A program made the translations under genes and the position numbers. From Erysipelotrichaceae bacterium (GTDB lineage: Bacteria > Bacillota_I > Bacilli_A > Erysipelotrichales > Erysipelotrichaceae): DNA of 64,000 nucleotides. A model generated the notes under the pieces. It was not told where the DNA came from, made no database searches, and saw only the letters and a program-made list of their open reading frames with translations. The stretch covers positions 50,323 to 114,322 of the forward strand of contig JAFTCJ010000020.1 of NCBI GenBank assembly GCA_017454765.1, written 5' to 3'. Positions 33,270 to 42,460 of this stretch are shown piece after piece. Positions within the stretch are counted from its first letter, which is position 1. Each line of letters starts with the position of its first letter.

Positions 33270-34697
33270 ATGTTCAAGAATATCACTGAAGCAAAATCAT
33301 TTATCAAAGAAAACAATATTCAGTTCGTGGATCTCAAACTGGTGGATCTGCGCGGACGTTTCCGTCATCTTTCCATTCCGGCTGAGCGCCTGAATGAAAA
33401 ACTGATGAAAGAGGGCATCGGTTTCGATGCCTCCAATTACGGCTATGCCTGCGTGGAGAAATCGGACATGGTCTTTTATCCGGATCTGAGCACCGCATAC
33501 GAGGAACCGTTTGCGGAAACACCGACACTGTCGATGATGGCCAATGTGTATGCGATCGAAGAGAAGGAAAACACGCCTTTCGTTCAGTATCCGCGCAATG
33601 TGATCGCGGCAGCTGCGGATTATATGAAGGAAATGCAGATCGCCGATCAGATGATCATCGCTCCGGAATATGAATTCTCGCTTTTCGATTCCATGCGTTA
33701 TGCGATCAGAAGCAATGAGGTTTCAGTGTCTCTGAAATCAATGGAGTCGGAGTGGTCCAGCGATATGGAGAATTCCAACGGCTATCATACGCTTCCCAAA
33801 TCCGGCTATCATGCGGATCTGCCTCACGATATCTGTTTCGATCTGCGCAACGAGATCTGCAGACTGTTAAAAGATTGCGGCATCGAGGTCAAGTATCATC
33901 ATCATGAAGTCGGCGGCAGCGGTCAGATGGAGGTCGAAGTCGAACTCTGTGATGTGAAAAAAGCGGCCGACGATGCGATGATGACCAGATACATGATCAG
34001 AAACGCCGCTGCCAGGGAAGGCATGACAGCGACATTTCTGCCCAAACCGATCGCCGATGAAGCGGGCAACGGTTTACATGTCCATATGCAGTTAAGAAAA
34101 GGCGGGAAGAATCTCTTCTATAAAAAGGATGCCTATGCTTCCCTTTCCGATGAGGCCATGTATTTCATCGGAGGTCTGTTAAAGCATATCGCATCATTAA
34201 GTGCATTCCTGAATCCGTCGACCAATTCCTTCAGGAGACTGGTCCCCGGTTTTGAGGCTCCGGTAACTGTCGGCTATGCCTGTGCCAACAGAAGTGCCGT
34301 CATCCGCATACCGGCTTATGCGAAGAAGGAAGATGCGGTGCGTTTCGAACTGAGATCGGGAGACGGTACCTGCAATCCGTATTTCGCTTTTGCGGCGATC
34401 CTGATGGCCGGTATCGACGGAATCGTAAACAGGATCGATCCCAAGGATCACAACTGGGGTCCTTTCGATTTCAATCTCTATGATCTTTCCAAGGAAGAAA
34501 AGGCAAAGCTGGAGCATCTGCCGTTACATCTGGATGGAGCACTCAATGCCCTGGAAGAAGATCATGATTATCTGCTGAAGGGAAATGTCTTCACAGAGGA
34601 ACTGATCAACAACTGGATCGCTCTGATCAGAAACGAGGAGAGGCAGGTCGAGAAGATCCCTCATCCGGCAGAGTTCAGGCTCTATTACGATCTGTAA
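33270..34697 (+). CDS. glnA: Glutamine synthetase family protein
   Basis: ATP-dependent formation of glutamine from glutamate and ammonia. The start at 33270 (MFKNITEAKS) is preferred over 33252 because AAGGAG lies 6-7 nt upstream of it and would otherwise be inside the gene. Type I features: HHHEVGGSGQMEVEVE, the central NGLHVHMQL, and the glutamate flap region NPSTNSFRRLVPGFEAP with NRSAVIRIP. GFDASNYGYACVEKSDM replaces the classic GFDGSSI region, as in a subgroup of clostridial and related GS. About 475 residues. Because of this divergence a gamma-glutamyl ligase of the GS family cannot be excluded. Confidence 0.85.
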   Translation: MFKNITEAKSFIKENNIQFVDLKLVDLRGRFRHLSIPAERLNEKLMKEGIGFDASNYGYACVEKSDMVFYPDLSTAYEEPFAETPTLSMMANVYAIEEKENTPFVQYPRNVIAAAADYMKEMQIADQMIIAPEYEFSLFDSMRYAIRSNEVSVSLKSMESEWSSDMENSNGYHTLPKSGYHADLPHDICFDLRNEICRLLKDCGIEVKYHHHEVGGSGQMEVEVELCDVKKAADDAMMTRYMIRNAAAREGMTATFLPKPIADEAGNGLHVHMQLRKGGKNLFYKKDAYASLSDEAMYFIGGLLKHIASLSAFLNPSTNSFRRLVPGFEAPVTVGYACANRSAVIRIPAYAKKEDAVRFELRSGDGTCNPYFAFAAILMAGIDGIVNRIDPKDHNWGPFDFNLYDLSKEEKAKLEHLPLHLDGALNALEEDHDYLLKGNVFTEELINNWIALIRNEERQVEKIPHPAEFRLYYDL

Positions 34698-34700
34698 TTT

Positions 34701-34709
34701 TGATATAAT
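34701..34709 (+). promoter_or_regulatory. Extended -10 promoter of the MetRS-like gene
   Basis: TGATATAAT (34701-34709). An AAGGGGG ribosome binding site follows before the ATG at 34739. No T-box or other leader fits in the short gap. Confidence 0.5.
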
Positions 34710-34738
34710 AAATGGGTATTTGATAAGGGGGATAAGAT

Positions 34739-36703
34739 ATGGGACGTCCTGAATTTCCAAAACGCGCAGTAATTACCGGAGGCATGCCTTACGGCAACAA
34801 ATCTCTGCACTTCGGTCATGTCGGAGGCATGTTTGTTCATGCGGATGTTTTCGCCAGATTTCTGAGAGACCGCATCGGCAAGGACAATGTCGTCTTTGTT
34901 TCCGGCACGGACTGCTACGGTTCACCGATCGCCGAGGGCTACCGCAAGAAAGTGGAGAGCGAGGGTTACAAAGGCACCATCGAGGATTATGTTCAGGAGA
35001 ATCATGACGCGCAGGAAAAGACGCTGCGTGACTATATGATCTCACTGAATCTGTTCGGTGCATCAGGCCTGGGCGATACGAAGATCGTTCATCAGGAAGA
35101 GACGGATGAGTTTATCCGCACCTTATATCAGAACGGCTGGCTGGAGAAGCTTGTCACCAAACAGTTTTACGACCCCAAATATCAGTGTTTCCTCAACGGA
35201 CGTCAGGTCATAGGCAAGTGTCCGATCGAGAACTGTCAGTCGGAAAAGGGCTATGCGGACGAGTGCGATCTCGGTCATCAGTACATGCCGGAAGAACTCA
35301 TCGATCCCAAATCGACATTATCAGGCGAAACCCCGGAGATGAGAGATGTCACCAACTGGTATTTCAGGCTGACGGAGTTCCGTGATCTGCTGAAGGAATA
35401 TGTCGAATATATCAAGACCCAGCCCAATGAGAGAAGGATCGTCGCCGAGACGATGGAAGAATCGCTTGGCGATCCTGTCATCTACATTCAGGAGAAATTC
35501 TTGAATCAGTACAAAGCGATCGAAGACCAGCTTCCGGAACATGTCAATTCCGATCTGGAAAACATCAGGGGAAGTTTTATCGTAACGTTTGAAAAACTCG
35601 AACAGAGAGAAAAAGCCTGTCCGATCCTGACCAATGCCGGTATCCACTACCGTACAGGAAAGACACTGGTTCCTTTGAGACTGACCGGCAACATCGAATG
35701 GGGCGTCAAGGCTCCGAAGCTGGAAGATGAGGAAGATCTCACTGTCTGGGTATGGCCGGAAAGCCTCTGGGCCCCGATCTCTTTCACCAAGGCTTATTTC
35801 AAGAGACTGGGAAAGAGCGATGATGAGTGGAAGAAGTACTGGTGCAGCAAAGACGCCCATGTCTACCAGTTCATCGGCCAGGACAATATCTATTTTTACG
35901 GTGTGGCACAGATGCCTTTATGGATGGCACAGCAGGGCAGTGAGAACCTGACGATCCATCCCGAAGACGGCGATCTGCAGCTGACGACACTGGTGGCGAA
36001 CCACCATATCCTTTTCCTGGACAAGAAGGCATCTTCTTCAGGTGCCGTCAAGCCGCCGATGGCAGCCGATCTGCTGAATTATTATACGGCCGATCAGCTC
36101 AGGGCGCATTTCATTTCCCTGGCTTTGGGCAACAAGTCAGTCAGCTTCATGCCGCAGCCTTTGAATCCGGAAGCCAATCAGAACGAACCTGATCCGGTAC
36201 TGGCACAGGGCAATCTCTATACCAATGTCTTCAACCGCATGGTCAGAGGCTGTTTCTATGCGGCCCAGAAGTATTTTGACGGAAAACTGCCGTACGGCGA
36301 AGTTTCTCCGGAATATAAACAGATCGCTGAGAGAGCCATCCTCAACTATGAAAACCACATGTACCGCTATGAGCTGCATCAGGTCTTCAATGATCTGGAT
36401 TCCTACATCCGTAACGCATCCAAGTTCTGGTCCAAGAACATGAACAACGAAGAAAACATCAGGCAGACACTGATCGATGCCTTCTACATGGTCAGAGTGG
36501 CAGCGGTGCTGTCTCATCCGGTCGTACCGGACGGCTGCGAGAAGATCTGTGATTATCTCAATGTCGATCCCGACAGATTCTTCTCCTGGGACAATATCTT
36601 CTGCGATATCTATGATCTGATCGATGACAAAGAGGATCATCAGCTGAAAGAATTGAAGGAAAAGGAAGACTTCTATGTCAAACATCCAAGCCAGTTTAAG
36701 TAA
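34739..36703 (+). CDS. Methionyl-tRNA synthetase-like class I tRNA ligase (divergent)
   Basis: A 654-residue protein with the MetRS layout. The N-terminal Rossmann motif reads [13 protein letters not shown] (HFGH for HIGH, residues 24-27). A zinc-knuckle-like segment [18 protein letters not shown] is near residue 160. [11 protein letters not shown] precedes the second half. The KMSKS loop reads KKASSSG (about residue 429), so the second lysine important for transition-state binding is missing. A helical anticodon-binding-like domain follows. It may be a functional divergent MetRS or a paralogue with another role. It overlaps the MtnA-family gene by 29 nt. Confidence 0.75.
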   Translation: MGRPEFPKRAVITGGMPYGNKSLHFGHVGGMFVHADVFARFLRDRIGKDNVVFVSGTDCYGSPIAEGYRKKVESEGYKGTIEDYVQENHDAQEKTLRDYMISLNLFGASGLGDTKIVHQEETDEFIRTLYQNGWLEKLVTKQFYDPKYQCFLNGRQVIGKCPIENCQSEKGYADECDLGHQYMPEELIDPKSTLSGETPEMRDVTNWYFRLTEFRDLLKEYVEYIKTQPNERRIVAETMEESLGDPVIYIQEKFLNQYKAIEDQLPEHVNSDLENIRGSFIVTFEKLEQREKACPILTNAGIHYRTGKTLVPLRLTGNIEWGVKAPKLEDEEDLTVWVWPESLWAPISFTKAYFKRLGKSDDEWKKYWCSKDAHVYQFIGQDNIYFYGVAQMPLWMAQQGSENLTIHPEDGDLQLTTLVANHHILFLDKKASSSGAVKPPMAADLLNYYTADQLRAHFISLALGNKSVSFMPQPLNPEANQNEPDPVLAQGNLYTNVFNRMVRGCFYAAQKYFDGKLPYGEVSPEYKQIAERAILNYENHMYRYELHQVFNDLDSYIRNASKFWSKNMNNEENIRQTLIDAFYMVRVAAVLSHPVVPDGCEKICDYLNVDPDRFFSWDNIFCDIYDLIDDKEDHQLKELKEKEDFYVKHPSQFK

Positions 36704-37781
36704 AGCGAAAAAAGAGATCGAAAGTGTCGGCATCACCGACAATATCCGTCTTGATGAGAATGATCAAAGCGTCACCATCATCGATCAGGTGAAGCTGCCC
36801 AACGTTCTGGAATACAAGAAGATCTCTGATCTGGAAAGTGCCTACCAGGCGATCAAGAAACTGGAGATCAGAGGAGCTCCCGCCATCGGTATCTTTGCGG
36901 GATATATGATCTTCGTACTGTCGAAAAAGGATGAGGATCTTCCTTTTGATGCGTTTTTTGAAAACTTTGAGAAGAATAAGGAATACCTCAATTCCTCCAG
37001 ACCGACAGCCGTCAATCTTTCCTGGGCTCTGAAGCGCATGGAAGGGATTGTTTTAAAAAACAAAGACAAAGATGTGAAGCAGATCGTTTCCCTACTGAAA
37101 CAAGAAGCGATCGGTATTCATAACGAGGACATTGAGATGTGCCTGAAGATCTGTGAAAACGGACTGTCTTTACTGAAAGACGGAGACGGCGTGCTGACAC
37201 ACTGCAACGCCGGTCCTCTGGCAACTTCCTTCGGAACGGCACAGGGCCCTTTCCTGCTGGCCAGGGCCAGAGGGATGAACATCCGCGTCTTTGCGGATGA
37301 GACCAGACCTCTGTTACAGGGAGCGAGACTGACTTCCTTTGAACTGAGCAGAGCCGGCGTGGATGTCACGCTGATCTGTGACAATATGGCATCCATCGTC
37401 ATGAAAAACGGCTGGATCAACGCCTGTTTCGTGGGCTGTGACAGGATCGCAGCCAACGGCGATGTCGCCAACAAGATCGGCACTTCCGGTGTTGCGATCC
37501 TGGCGAAGCATTACGGCATCCCTGTTTATTCTCTTGGTCCGACTTCAACGATCGACATGAACTGTCCGGACGGCGATCATATACAGATCGAACTGAGGAA
37601 TCCCGACGAGATTAAAAACATGTGGTATGAAAGACCGATGGCGCCTTCTGAAGTGAAGTGCTACAATCCTTCCTTCGATGTGACTGATCATGAACTGCTT
37701 GCGGGCATCGTCACCGAGAAGGGCATCGTCTATCCGCCGTTCGATGTGAATCTGAAGAAACTGTTTGATGAGAATTCTTAG
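36675..37781 (+). CDS. MtnA/eIF2B-alpha family aldose-1-phosphate isomerase
   Basis: A 368-residue homologue of S-methyl-5-thioribose-1-phosphate isomerase. Signatures: [23 protein letters not shown], the active-site cysteine region [18 protein letters not shown], the [15 protein letters not shown] motif, and the Asp in [18 protein letters not shown]. Relatives act on methylthioribose-1-phosphate, 5-deoxyribose-1-phosphate or ribose-1,5-bisphosphate. No other methionine-salvage genes (mtnK, mtnBCD) are in the window. The ATG lies within the end of the MetRS-like gene with a GGAAAAGGAAG site. Confidence 0.85.
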   Translation: MSNIQASLSKAKKEIESVGITDNIRLDENDQSVTIIDQVKLPNVLEYKKISDLESAYQAIKKLEIRGAPAIGIFAGYMIFVLSKKDEDLPFDAFFENFEKNKEYLNSSRPTAVNLSWALKRMEGIVLKNKDKDVKQIVSLLKQEAIGIHNEDIEMCLKICENGLSLLKDGDGVLTHCNAGPLATSFGTAQGPFLLARARGMNIRVFADETRPLLQGARLTSFELSRAGVDVTLICDNMASIVMKNGWINACFVGCDRIAANGDVANKIGTSGVAILAKHYGIPVYSLGPTSTIDMNCPDGDHIQIELRNPDEIKNMWYERPMAPSEVKCYNPSFDVTDHELLAGIVTEKGIVYPPFDVNLKKLFDENS

Positions 37782-38196
37782 GCTGTTTATCTTTTATTTT
37801 CTGCAGATGACCTGGGGCATCATCCAGAATGTCCTGGGTTTTCTGATCTGGATCTATGTCCTGCTGACAGGTCCGAAGGAAGAGAGAAGATTTTTCTACG
37901 GGGCCCTGGTGACCAGATGGAACCTGGAAGCATCCATGTCAATGGGCATGTTTCTGTTTCTGGGCACCGATGATGAAAGGGTCATCGTCCATGAATACGG
38001 CCATTCGATACAGTCGATGCTGCTGGGTCCGTTCTACCTCTTGATCATCGGCATTCCTTCTTTCTGCTGGGCGAATTCACCGCACTACGTCATGAGCAGA
38101 AAAAAAGGAAGATACAGATATACTTCCTTTTATCCGGAGCACTGGGCAAATTATCTGGGAAGGCTGTTTACCGGGCGTGATCCGATCAATTACTGA
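37768..38196 (+). CDS. Small membrane protein with HEYGH (HExxH) motif
   Basis: A 142-residue protein with an N-terminal membrane helix (about residues 3-30), the sequence [19 protein letters not shown] near residue 72, and a second hydrophobic segment containing [15 protein letters not shown] fits the HExxH zinc-binding pattern of metallopeptidases, but the protein is small and the third ligand is not evident. It overlaps the MtnA-family gene by 14 nt, and its stop overlaps the convergent esterase gene. I chose the ATG at 37768; a TTG lies just before it. Function unknown. Confidence 0.6.
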   Translation: MRILRLFIFYFLQMTWGIIQNVLGFLIWIYVLLTGPKEERRFFYGALVTRWNLEASMSMGMFLFLGTDDERVIVHEYGHSIQSMLLGPFYLLIIGIPSFCWANSPHYVMSRKKGRYRYTSFYPEHWANYLGRLFTGRDPINY

Positions 38197-38861
38197 TCGT
38201 TCAGCAGATATCTGATTCCCTTGGCAGTCCTGAGTGAGGGATCCCTGAAATGGTTTCCCTCGTTGAGCTCAAAGACTGCTTTTGTTTTGTCTTTGAGGAA
38301 GTCACAGATCGCTTCCGTTTTGATCTGCACTGTCGACATCAGCTCATTTCTGGTCCTGGCTTCAAGATCTCCCAGGGACAGATAGACACAGTCAACATTT
38401 TTCGAGATGCTGTGTTCAAAGAGATATTCATCAAAGCCCGGATACCACAAGGAACCGGAAATTGATGCGATCTTTGAGAAAGCATCGCAGCGGATACCTG
38501 AATACAAAGCGAAGAGTCCTGCCAGAGAATAGCCGGCAATGGCTGTATAAGAGACAGAGATGTTTTTCTGACTCAGTTCTTCTTTGATCGCGGGAAGGAT
38601 CTTTGTCAGGATCTGTTCAAGATAATCATCGGCTTTGCCCGAGAAGTCATCACCGCCTTTGAATACGGCTTTGGCAGGCCAGGGCGAAAGATCCCTGTCC
38701 CAGTCAAATCCGCTCAAAGATGCCAGAACAAAAGGTCTGTCTGAACACAGTGCGTATATCTCCTCGCTGCTGCCCTGGTCATCATTGATCAGAACCAGCG
38801 GAAGCGGATCCGAAGTTTTTTCAGGATAAGAGATAGTGATACTGATCTGATCGATGATCAT
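38190..38861 (-). CDS. Esterase-like alpha/beta hydrolase
   Basis: A 223-residue hydrolase of the putative esterase (Fes/EstD-like) group. The nucleophile elbow is AGYSLAGLFALY near residue 109, and GNHFRDPSLR near the C-terminus gives the catalytic His. The acid could be the Asp of LGDLEAR. No signal peptide is seen. It overlaps the upstream peptidase by 4 nt (ATGA) and converges with the HEYGH protein with stop codons interleaved at 38190-38196. Substrate unknown. Confidence 0.8.
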   Translation of the reverse strand: MIIDQISITISYPEKTSDPLPLVLINDDQGSSEEIYALCSDRPFVLASLSGFDWDRDLSPWPAKAVFKGGDDFSGKADDYLEQILTKILPAIKEELSQKNISVSYTAIAGYSLAGLFALYSGIRCDAFSKIASISGSLWYPGFDEYLFEHSISKNVDCVYLSLGDLEARTRNELMSTVQIKTEAICDFLKDKTKAVFELNEGNHFRDPSLRTAKGIRYLLNDQ

Positions 38862-40300
38862 TTTCTTTCTTCCTGCAGACGGATGATCTCTTTGTAGTAT
38901 TCGACAGCCGGAGGCAGGACATCGATGTTGATGTTTTCATCGATGCCGTGCATGGCAGCAAGCTGTTTACTTGAGGTATTGATCGGTTCAAAGCGGACAC
39001 AGGCATCGACATGACCGTCATAGAAACGGGAATCGGTACCGCCGGTCACGATATAGGGAATGCAGGCAAGACCGGGGAATACCTTGGCGATCGCTTTCTT
39101 TGTCATATCAAACTGTTCGCCGTTGAGGTCAAGTGAAGATGTGGGATCGGAACAGTTGAGCTCACTGACTTCCAGATCGTATTTGTCGGCGATCTTTCTG
39201 ATGACGGCGATCGATTCGTCTTTGCCCTGGAAGGGGATGTATCGCATGTTGGCTGTGACATAGGCTTCCTGAGGAATGACGTTGTAGCTGTCAGAGCCTT
39301 TCTGCATCGTGAAGCAGATCGTCGTCTGCAGCATCGCAGCGGCAGTCGGGGAGATCGCCGGCATGACTTTCAGCAGCAAAGGCTTGAAGAGCCACAGATT
39401 GCAGAAGATCATCTTGAGCCAGAAGTTTTCGCAATAGGGTGCCAGTGTTTTTAACATACCGTCCATGGCCGGAGTGAACTGTACCTTGAACGGAGAGTGT
39501 TTTTCGATCTCTGCTTCAAATTTCGCAAGTCTGGCGATCGGGGTGTTTTTTGATGGAGAAGAGGAATGACCGCCGTTTCCTCTGGCAGTGATCTGAATGT
39601 CGCCGTATCCTTTTTCAAAGATACCGACCATTGCGAAATTGCCTCTGATACCGCCGATCGGATTTTCGGTGATGGCACCGCCTTCGTCACAGACCATGAA
39701 GAGTCTGATGCCTCTGTCCGTAAACCATTTCACGATCTTGGGAGCACCGTCTCCGCCGATCTCTTCGGTACAGCTGGATCCTAAATAAATATCACAGGGT
39801 GGCACATATCCTTCTTCGATCAGTTCTTCGACAGCCTGATAGAAAGAGAAGACACCGCATTTGACATCGAAAGTACCTCTGCCCCAGATCTTTCCGTCAG
39901 CGATGGTGCCGGAGTAGGGCGGATATTTCCATTCGCCTTCAGCGGCAACGACATCCAGATGGCTGATCAGGATGATGGGCTGCATCTCACTGTCCTTTCC
40001 TTTCCATCTGACCAGCAGGTTGCCGTCAAGATCGTATTTCTCACAAACGGAAAAGACGTTGGGGAAGAGCTCCTCCATGACTTTGTGCAGTTTCCGGAAT
40101 TTGTCTGCCTCGTCCACACCGCGGTGGGATACGGTCTCGACCTGTATCATCTTCTGCAGTTTCTCGGCGTAGTTCATGGATCTCTGCACATCGTCGCTTC
40201 CTTTGAAGACAGATGACTTTTTCGGCAGCAGCAGTGTCCTGATCAGGGCGATGGCAAACAGAAGGATGATGATAAGCAATATGATCAGTATGATTTTCAT
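38858..40300 (-). CDS. M20 family metallopeptidase (carboxypeptidase S-like), membrane-anchored
   Basis: A 480-residue zinc peptidase with an N-terminal membrane helix (about residues 2-24). Metal ligands can be seen in LISHLDVV (His, Asp), GRGTFDVKCGVF (bridging Asp), and SSCTEEIGGDG (catalytic Glu pair); VTGGTDSRFY and a C-terminal His in LAAMHGIDENI complete the set. Relatives such as yeast Cps1 and mammalian PM20D cleave or form N-acyl amino acids or small peptides. It heads a two-gene operon with the esterase. Confidence 0.9.
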   Translation of the reverse strand: MKIILIILLIIILLFAIALIRTLLLPKKSSVFKGSDDVQRSMNYAEKLQKMIQVETVSHRGVDEADKFRKLHKVMEELFPNVFSVCEKYDLDGNLLVRWKGKDSEMQPIILISHLDVVAAEGEWKYPPYSGTIADGKIWGRGTFDVKCGVFSFYQAVEELIEEGYVPPCDIYLGSSCTEEIGGDGAPKIVKWFTDRGIRLFMVCDEGGAITENPIGGIRGNFAMVGIFEKGYGDIQITARGNGGHSSSPSKNTPIARLAKFEAEIEKHSPFKVQFTPAMDGMLKTLAPYCENFWLKMIFCNLWLFKPLLLKVMPAISPTAAAMLQTTICFTMQKGSDSYNVIPQEAYVTANMRYIPFQGKDESIAVIRKIADKYDLEVSELNCSDPTSSLDLNGEQFDMTKKAIAKVFPGLACIPYIVTGGTDSRFYDGHVDACVRFEPINTSSKQLAAMHGIDENINIDVLPPAVEYYKEIIRLQEERK

Positions 40301-40344
40301 GGTCTTGTCCTCTTTGACAAAATTATAGCTTATCGAAATATGAT

Positions 40345-40373
40345 TTGAAATTGGCAGATGAAAGTGTTAGGAT
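40345..40373 (+). promoter_or_regulatory. Promoter of tRNA-Arg
   Basis: TTGAAA (40345-40350) and TAGGAT (40368-40373) are spaced by exactly 17 bp, with TGT before the -10 (extended form). The tRNA begins 10 nt later. Confidence 0.7.
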
Positions 40374-40382
40374 ATTAATGCT

Positions 40383-40459
40383 GTCCATGTAGCTCAGTTG
40401 GATAGAGCATCCGCCTTCTAAGCGGACGGTCGGGAGTTCGAGTCTCTCCATGGACGCCA
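40383..40459 (+). tRNA. tRNA-Arg (TCT)
   Basis: Complete cloverleaf: acceptor GTCCATG/CATGGAC, D-arm GCTC/GAGC, anticodon stem TCCGC/GCGGA around loop CTTCTAA (anticodon TCT), T-arm GGGAG/CTCTC with loop TTCGAGT, discriminator G, and encoded CCA at 40457-40459. Confidence 0.96.
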
Positions 40460-40471
40460 TTTATGAACGAT

Positions 40472-40496
40472 ACGCCTTGCAAGAGGCGTTTTCTTT
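40472..40496 (+). terminator. Terminator of tRNA-Arg
   Basis: A 6-bp GC-rich stem (40472-40477 with 40484-40489) is followed by TTTTCTTT. Confidence 0.75.
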
Positions 40497-40529
40497 ATAT
40501 TGTGATATGCTTGAGATGAGAGGTGAATT

Positions 40530-41972
40530 ATGAGACCGTGTTTTGGAGTATATAAAGAGGAAAGAAGCGAATACAGCGGCGGCTTTGAACAGCTTTTAAG
40601 ACAGGAGAAGACACTTTATCATGTTTCTTCGCAAAGGGAAGATGTCCCAGTGACCTGTTTTGAGAACGTCTTTCCTGACTGGGCTTATGACTATGTGAAT
40701 GAGGGAGGCATCGCCGTTGTCTCCGGCGCAAAAAAGAATACGTTTTCCTTCGATGCGGGTTACTTATGCAAGGCAGCTGTGGAATGGATCGATCTGGATT
40801 TCTGCAACATGGGAATGGCCAGGGTATGCAGCAGCGTTTCCGTTTTTTCCGGTGAAGGGAAAGGAGAGCTGACCCTCCACGAATTCCGTTCGATCAAAAA
40901 CAACAGAAGACCTGGTTTCTATCCCGTCTTTATTGACAAGGAATACGGGAAAGGTCATATCATCTATACCGGTGTGCCGATGGCTGAGATCCTGACTTAT
41001 GAGGGAAGCACGCTGAGGAATACGAGCGAGGTCCTGGATTTTGATGAGCGGATCTCTTCGGTAGACAAACAGAAAGTCGCTGCAGCTTTAAGATCTGTGT
41101 TGATGGATGCCATGCATAGAGCGGGACTGCCTTATGTTTCGTTGTGGTATTTTCCTGACGAGGCAGAAAGCGTCTTTGCCTACAGCATCGACGGAGACGG
41201 CTTGCTGACAAAGGGCGTTGAAAACCTTGTTGCCGTTTCGAAACAGACCGGTGCGAAATTCCTTTTCTATATCAATAAGGAGTTATGTGAAGACGATCCG
41301 GATCTGAAAGAGAAACTGCAGCTGATCTCGGATACCAATTTGATCGGCTGTCACGGTGCTGTCCATAATGCCAAGGATTCCTATGAGGACAATATGAAAG
41401 ATATCGAGGAATTCGAGACCTGGATGGATTCCCTGGGTGTTGCCTATGAGAAAAGCTACGCTTCCCCAAGAGGCATGTACTGCGTCAATCTGGGAAGGGC
41501 TTTGAAGGACAGGGGATACAGGCATACGCGCGATTTCGGCTATTATATCGACGATTATCCCTGCTTCCCTGCGGACGGTTCGCCTTTACAGATCCCCAGT
41601 GACGGGTTCAATGTCTGCCGCTGGATGCTGAAGAATCAGGATGAAGGACTGCCGATGCCGACGGCGGAAGAGATCCTGGAATCTTACCGCAAAGTCATCG
41701 ATCTCAAGATGAGACGGAAGCTTCCGCTGCTCTTTTTCTGTCATCCGCAGTACTTCGGTCTATATGCCACAGAAGTCTACCCGAAACTTGTGGCATATGC
41801 CAGAGAAAAGGGTGCACTGATCACTGACTATATCGCATATGCTGATTTCTGGATCAGAAGAGATGAGTGCGAATACGATGCGGATTATGAAGACGGAAAA
41901 CTGACAGTCACTTTCACAGAAAGGGACGATCATGTGAGTTTCTGTGTTGACAGAGAGATCAGGGATATTTAA
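40530..41972 (+). CDS. Polysaccharide deacetylase-fold protein with N-terminal extra domain
   Basis: A 480-residue protein. Residues 1-190 resemble a glutamine-amidotransferase-like or ThuA-like domain (GKGHIIYTGVPMAE near 146). Residues 205-440 look like a NodB-type deacetylase barrel: an Asp pair in YSIDGDGLL, a His in GCHGAVHN, SPRGMY, and a C-terminal FFCHPQYFG. There is no signal peptide, so it would be cytoplasmic. RBS GAGAGG lies before the ATG. A single-gene unit between tRNA-Arg and a terminator. Assignment is by motif pattern; the substrate is unknown. Confidence 0.6.
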   Translation: MRPCFGVYKEERSEYSGGFEQLLRQEKTLYHVSSQREDVPVTCFENVFPDWAYDYVNEGGIAVVSGAKKNTFSFDAGYLCKAAVEWIDLDFCNMGMARVCSSVSVFSGEGKGELTLHEFRSIKNNRRPGFYPVFIDKEYGKGHIIYTGVPMAEILTYEGSTLRNTSEVLDFDERISSVDKQKVAAALRSVLMDAMHRAGLPYVSLWYFPDEAESVFAYSIDGDGLLTKGVENLVAVSKQTGAKFLFYINKELCEDDPDLKEKLQLISDTNLIGCHGAVHNAKDSYEDNMKDIEEFETWMDSLGVAYEKSYASPRGMYCVNLGRALKDRGYRHTRDFGYYIDDYPCFPADGSPLQIPSDGFNVCRWMLKNQDEGLPMPTAEEILESYRKVIDLKMRRKLPLLFFCHPQYFGLYATEVYPKLVAYAREKGALITDYIAYADFWIRRDECEYDADYEDGKLTVTFTERDDHVSFCVDREIRDI

Positions 41973-41996
41973 GGATCATTTACAGTTCAGAATAAA

Positions 41997-42022
41997 GGAA
42001 CAGGGAAACCTGTTTCTTTTTT
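41997..42022 (+). terminator. Terminator after the deacetylase-fold gene
   Basis: An 8-bp stem (41996-42003 with 42008-42015, one G-T pair) with a GAAA loop is followed by TTTTTT. Confidence 0.8.
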
Positions 42023-42032
42023 ATAAAAGTTG

Positions 42033-42061
42033 TTGACAGGCTTATTCTCATGTGTTATTGT
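42033..42061 (+). promoter_or_regulatory. Promoter of the GntR-ABC operon
   Basis: TTGACA (42033-42038) and TATTGT (42056-42061) have a 17-bp spacer and a TGT extension. The -10 overlaps the palindromic operator. Confidence 0.8.
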
Positions 42062-42080
42062 ATTAGTGTATTAATACAAT
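42057..42080. promoter_or_regulatory. Palindromic operator of the GntR (YtrA-type) regulator
   Basis: A perfect inverted repeat, ATTGTATTA (42057-42065) and TAATACAAT (42072-42080), with a 6-bp centre. It covers the -10 element and lies just before the regulator gene, as expected for autorepression by a YtrA-subfamily regulator. Confidence 0.75.
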
Positions 42081-42094
42081 AGAAAGGATTTACT

Positions 42095-42460
42095 ATGACA
42101 TGGAAATTTACCGATGATATTCCTATATATCTTCAGATCATTGAGATGATGAAGATGGATATCGTTTCCGGAAAATATAAATCCGGAGATAAGCTTCCGG
42201 CTGTCAGGGATCTGGCGATGGAAGTGGGTGTCAATCCGAATACCGTACAGAAGGCTTTTGCGGAACTGGAACGGCAGGGTCTGGTCCAGAGTGAAAGGAC
42301 CAGCGGCCGCTTTGTCAGTATCGATGAAAAAGGGATAGAGGAATTACGAAGCGACATCAGCGACAACTATATCGCCGAGATGTTTGCGAATCTGAGAAAA
42401 CTGGGCATGGATGATCAGATGATCAGGAATGCCGTAAAACATTGGGAGGATAAACAATGA
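42095..42460 (+). CDS. GntR family regulator, YtrA subfamily
   Basis: A 121-residue winged-helix repressor. The DNA-binding domain reads IPIYLQIIEMMKMDI, then KSGDKLPAVRDLAMEVGVNPNTVQKAFAEL with RTSGRFVS in the wing. Only a short dimerisation tail (about 40 residues) follows, which defines the YtrA subfamily, whose members control adjacent ABC-2 transporter genes. It overlaps the ATPase gene by 4 nt. The palindrome upstream is the probable binding site. Confidence 0.93.
   Translation: MTWKFTDDIPIYLQIIEMMKMDIVSGKYKSGDKLPAVRDLAMEVGVNPNTVQKAFAELERQGLVQSERTSGRFVSIDEKGIEELRSDISDNYIAEMFANLRKLGMDDQMIRNAVKHWEDKQ

Noticed and set aside
34698..34738. T-box leader of the MetRS-like gene
   Set aside because: The gap is only 41 bp, too short for a T-box.
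40383..41972. Integrated element at tRNA-Arg
   Set aside because: No integrase, no repeat of the tRNA 3' end downstream, and ordinary codon use in the next gene.
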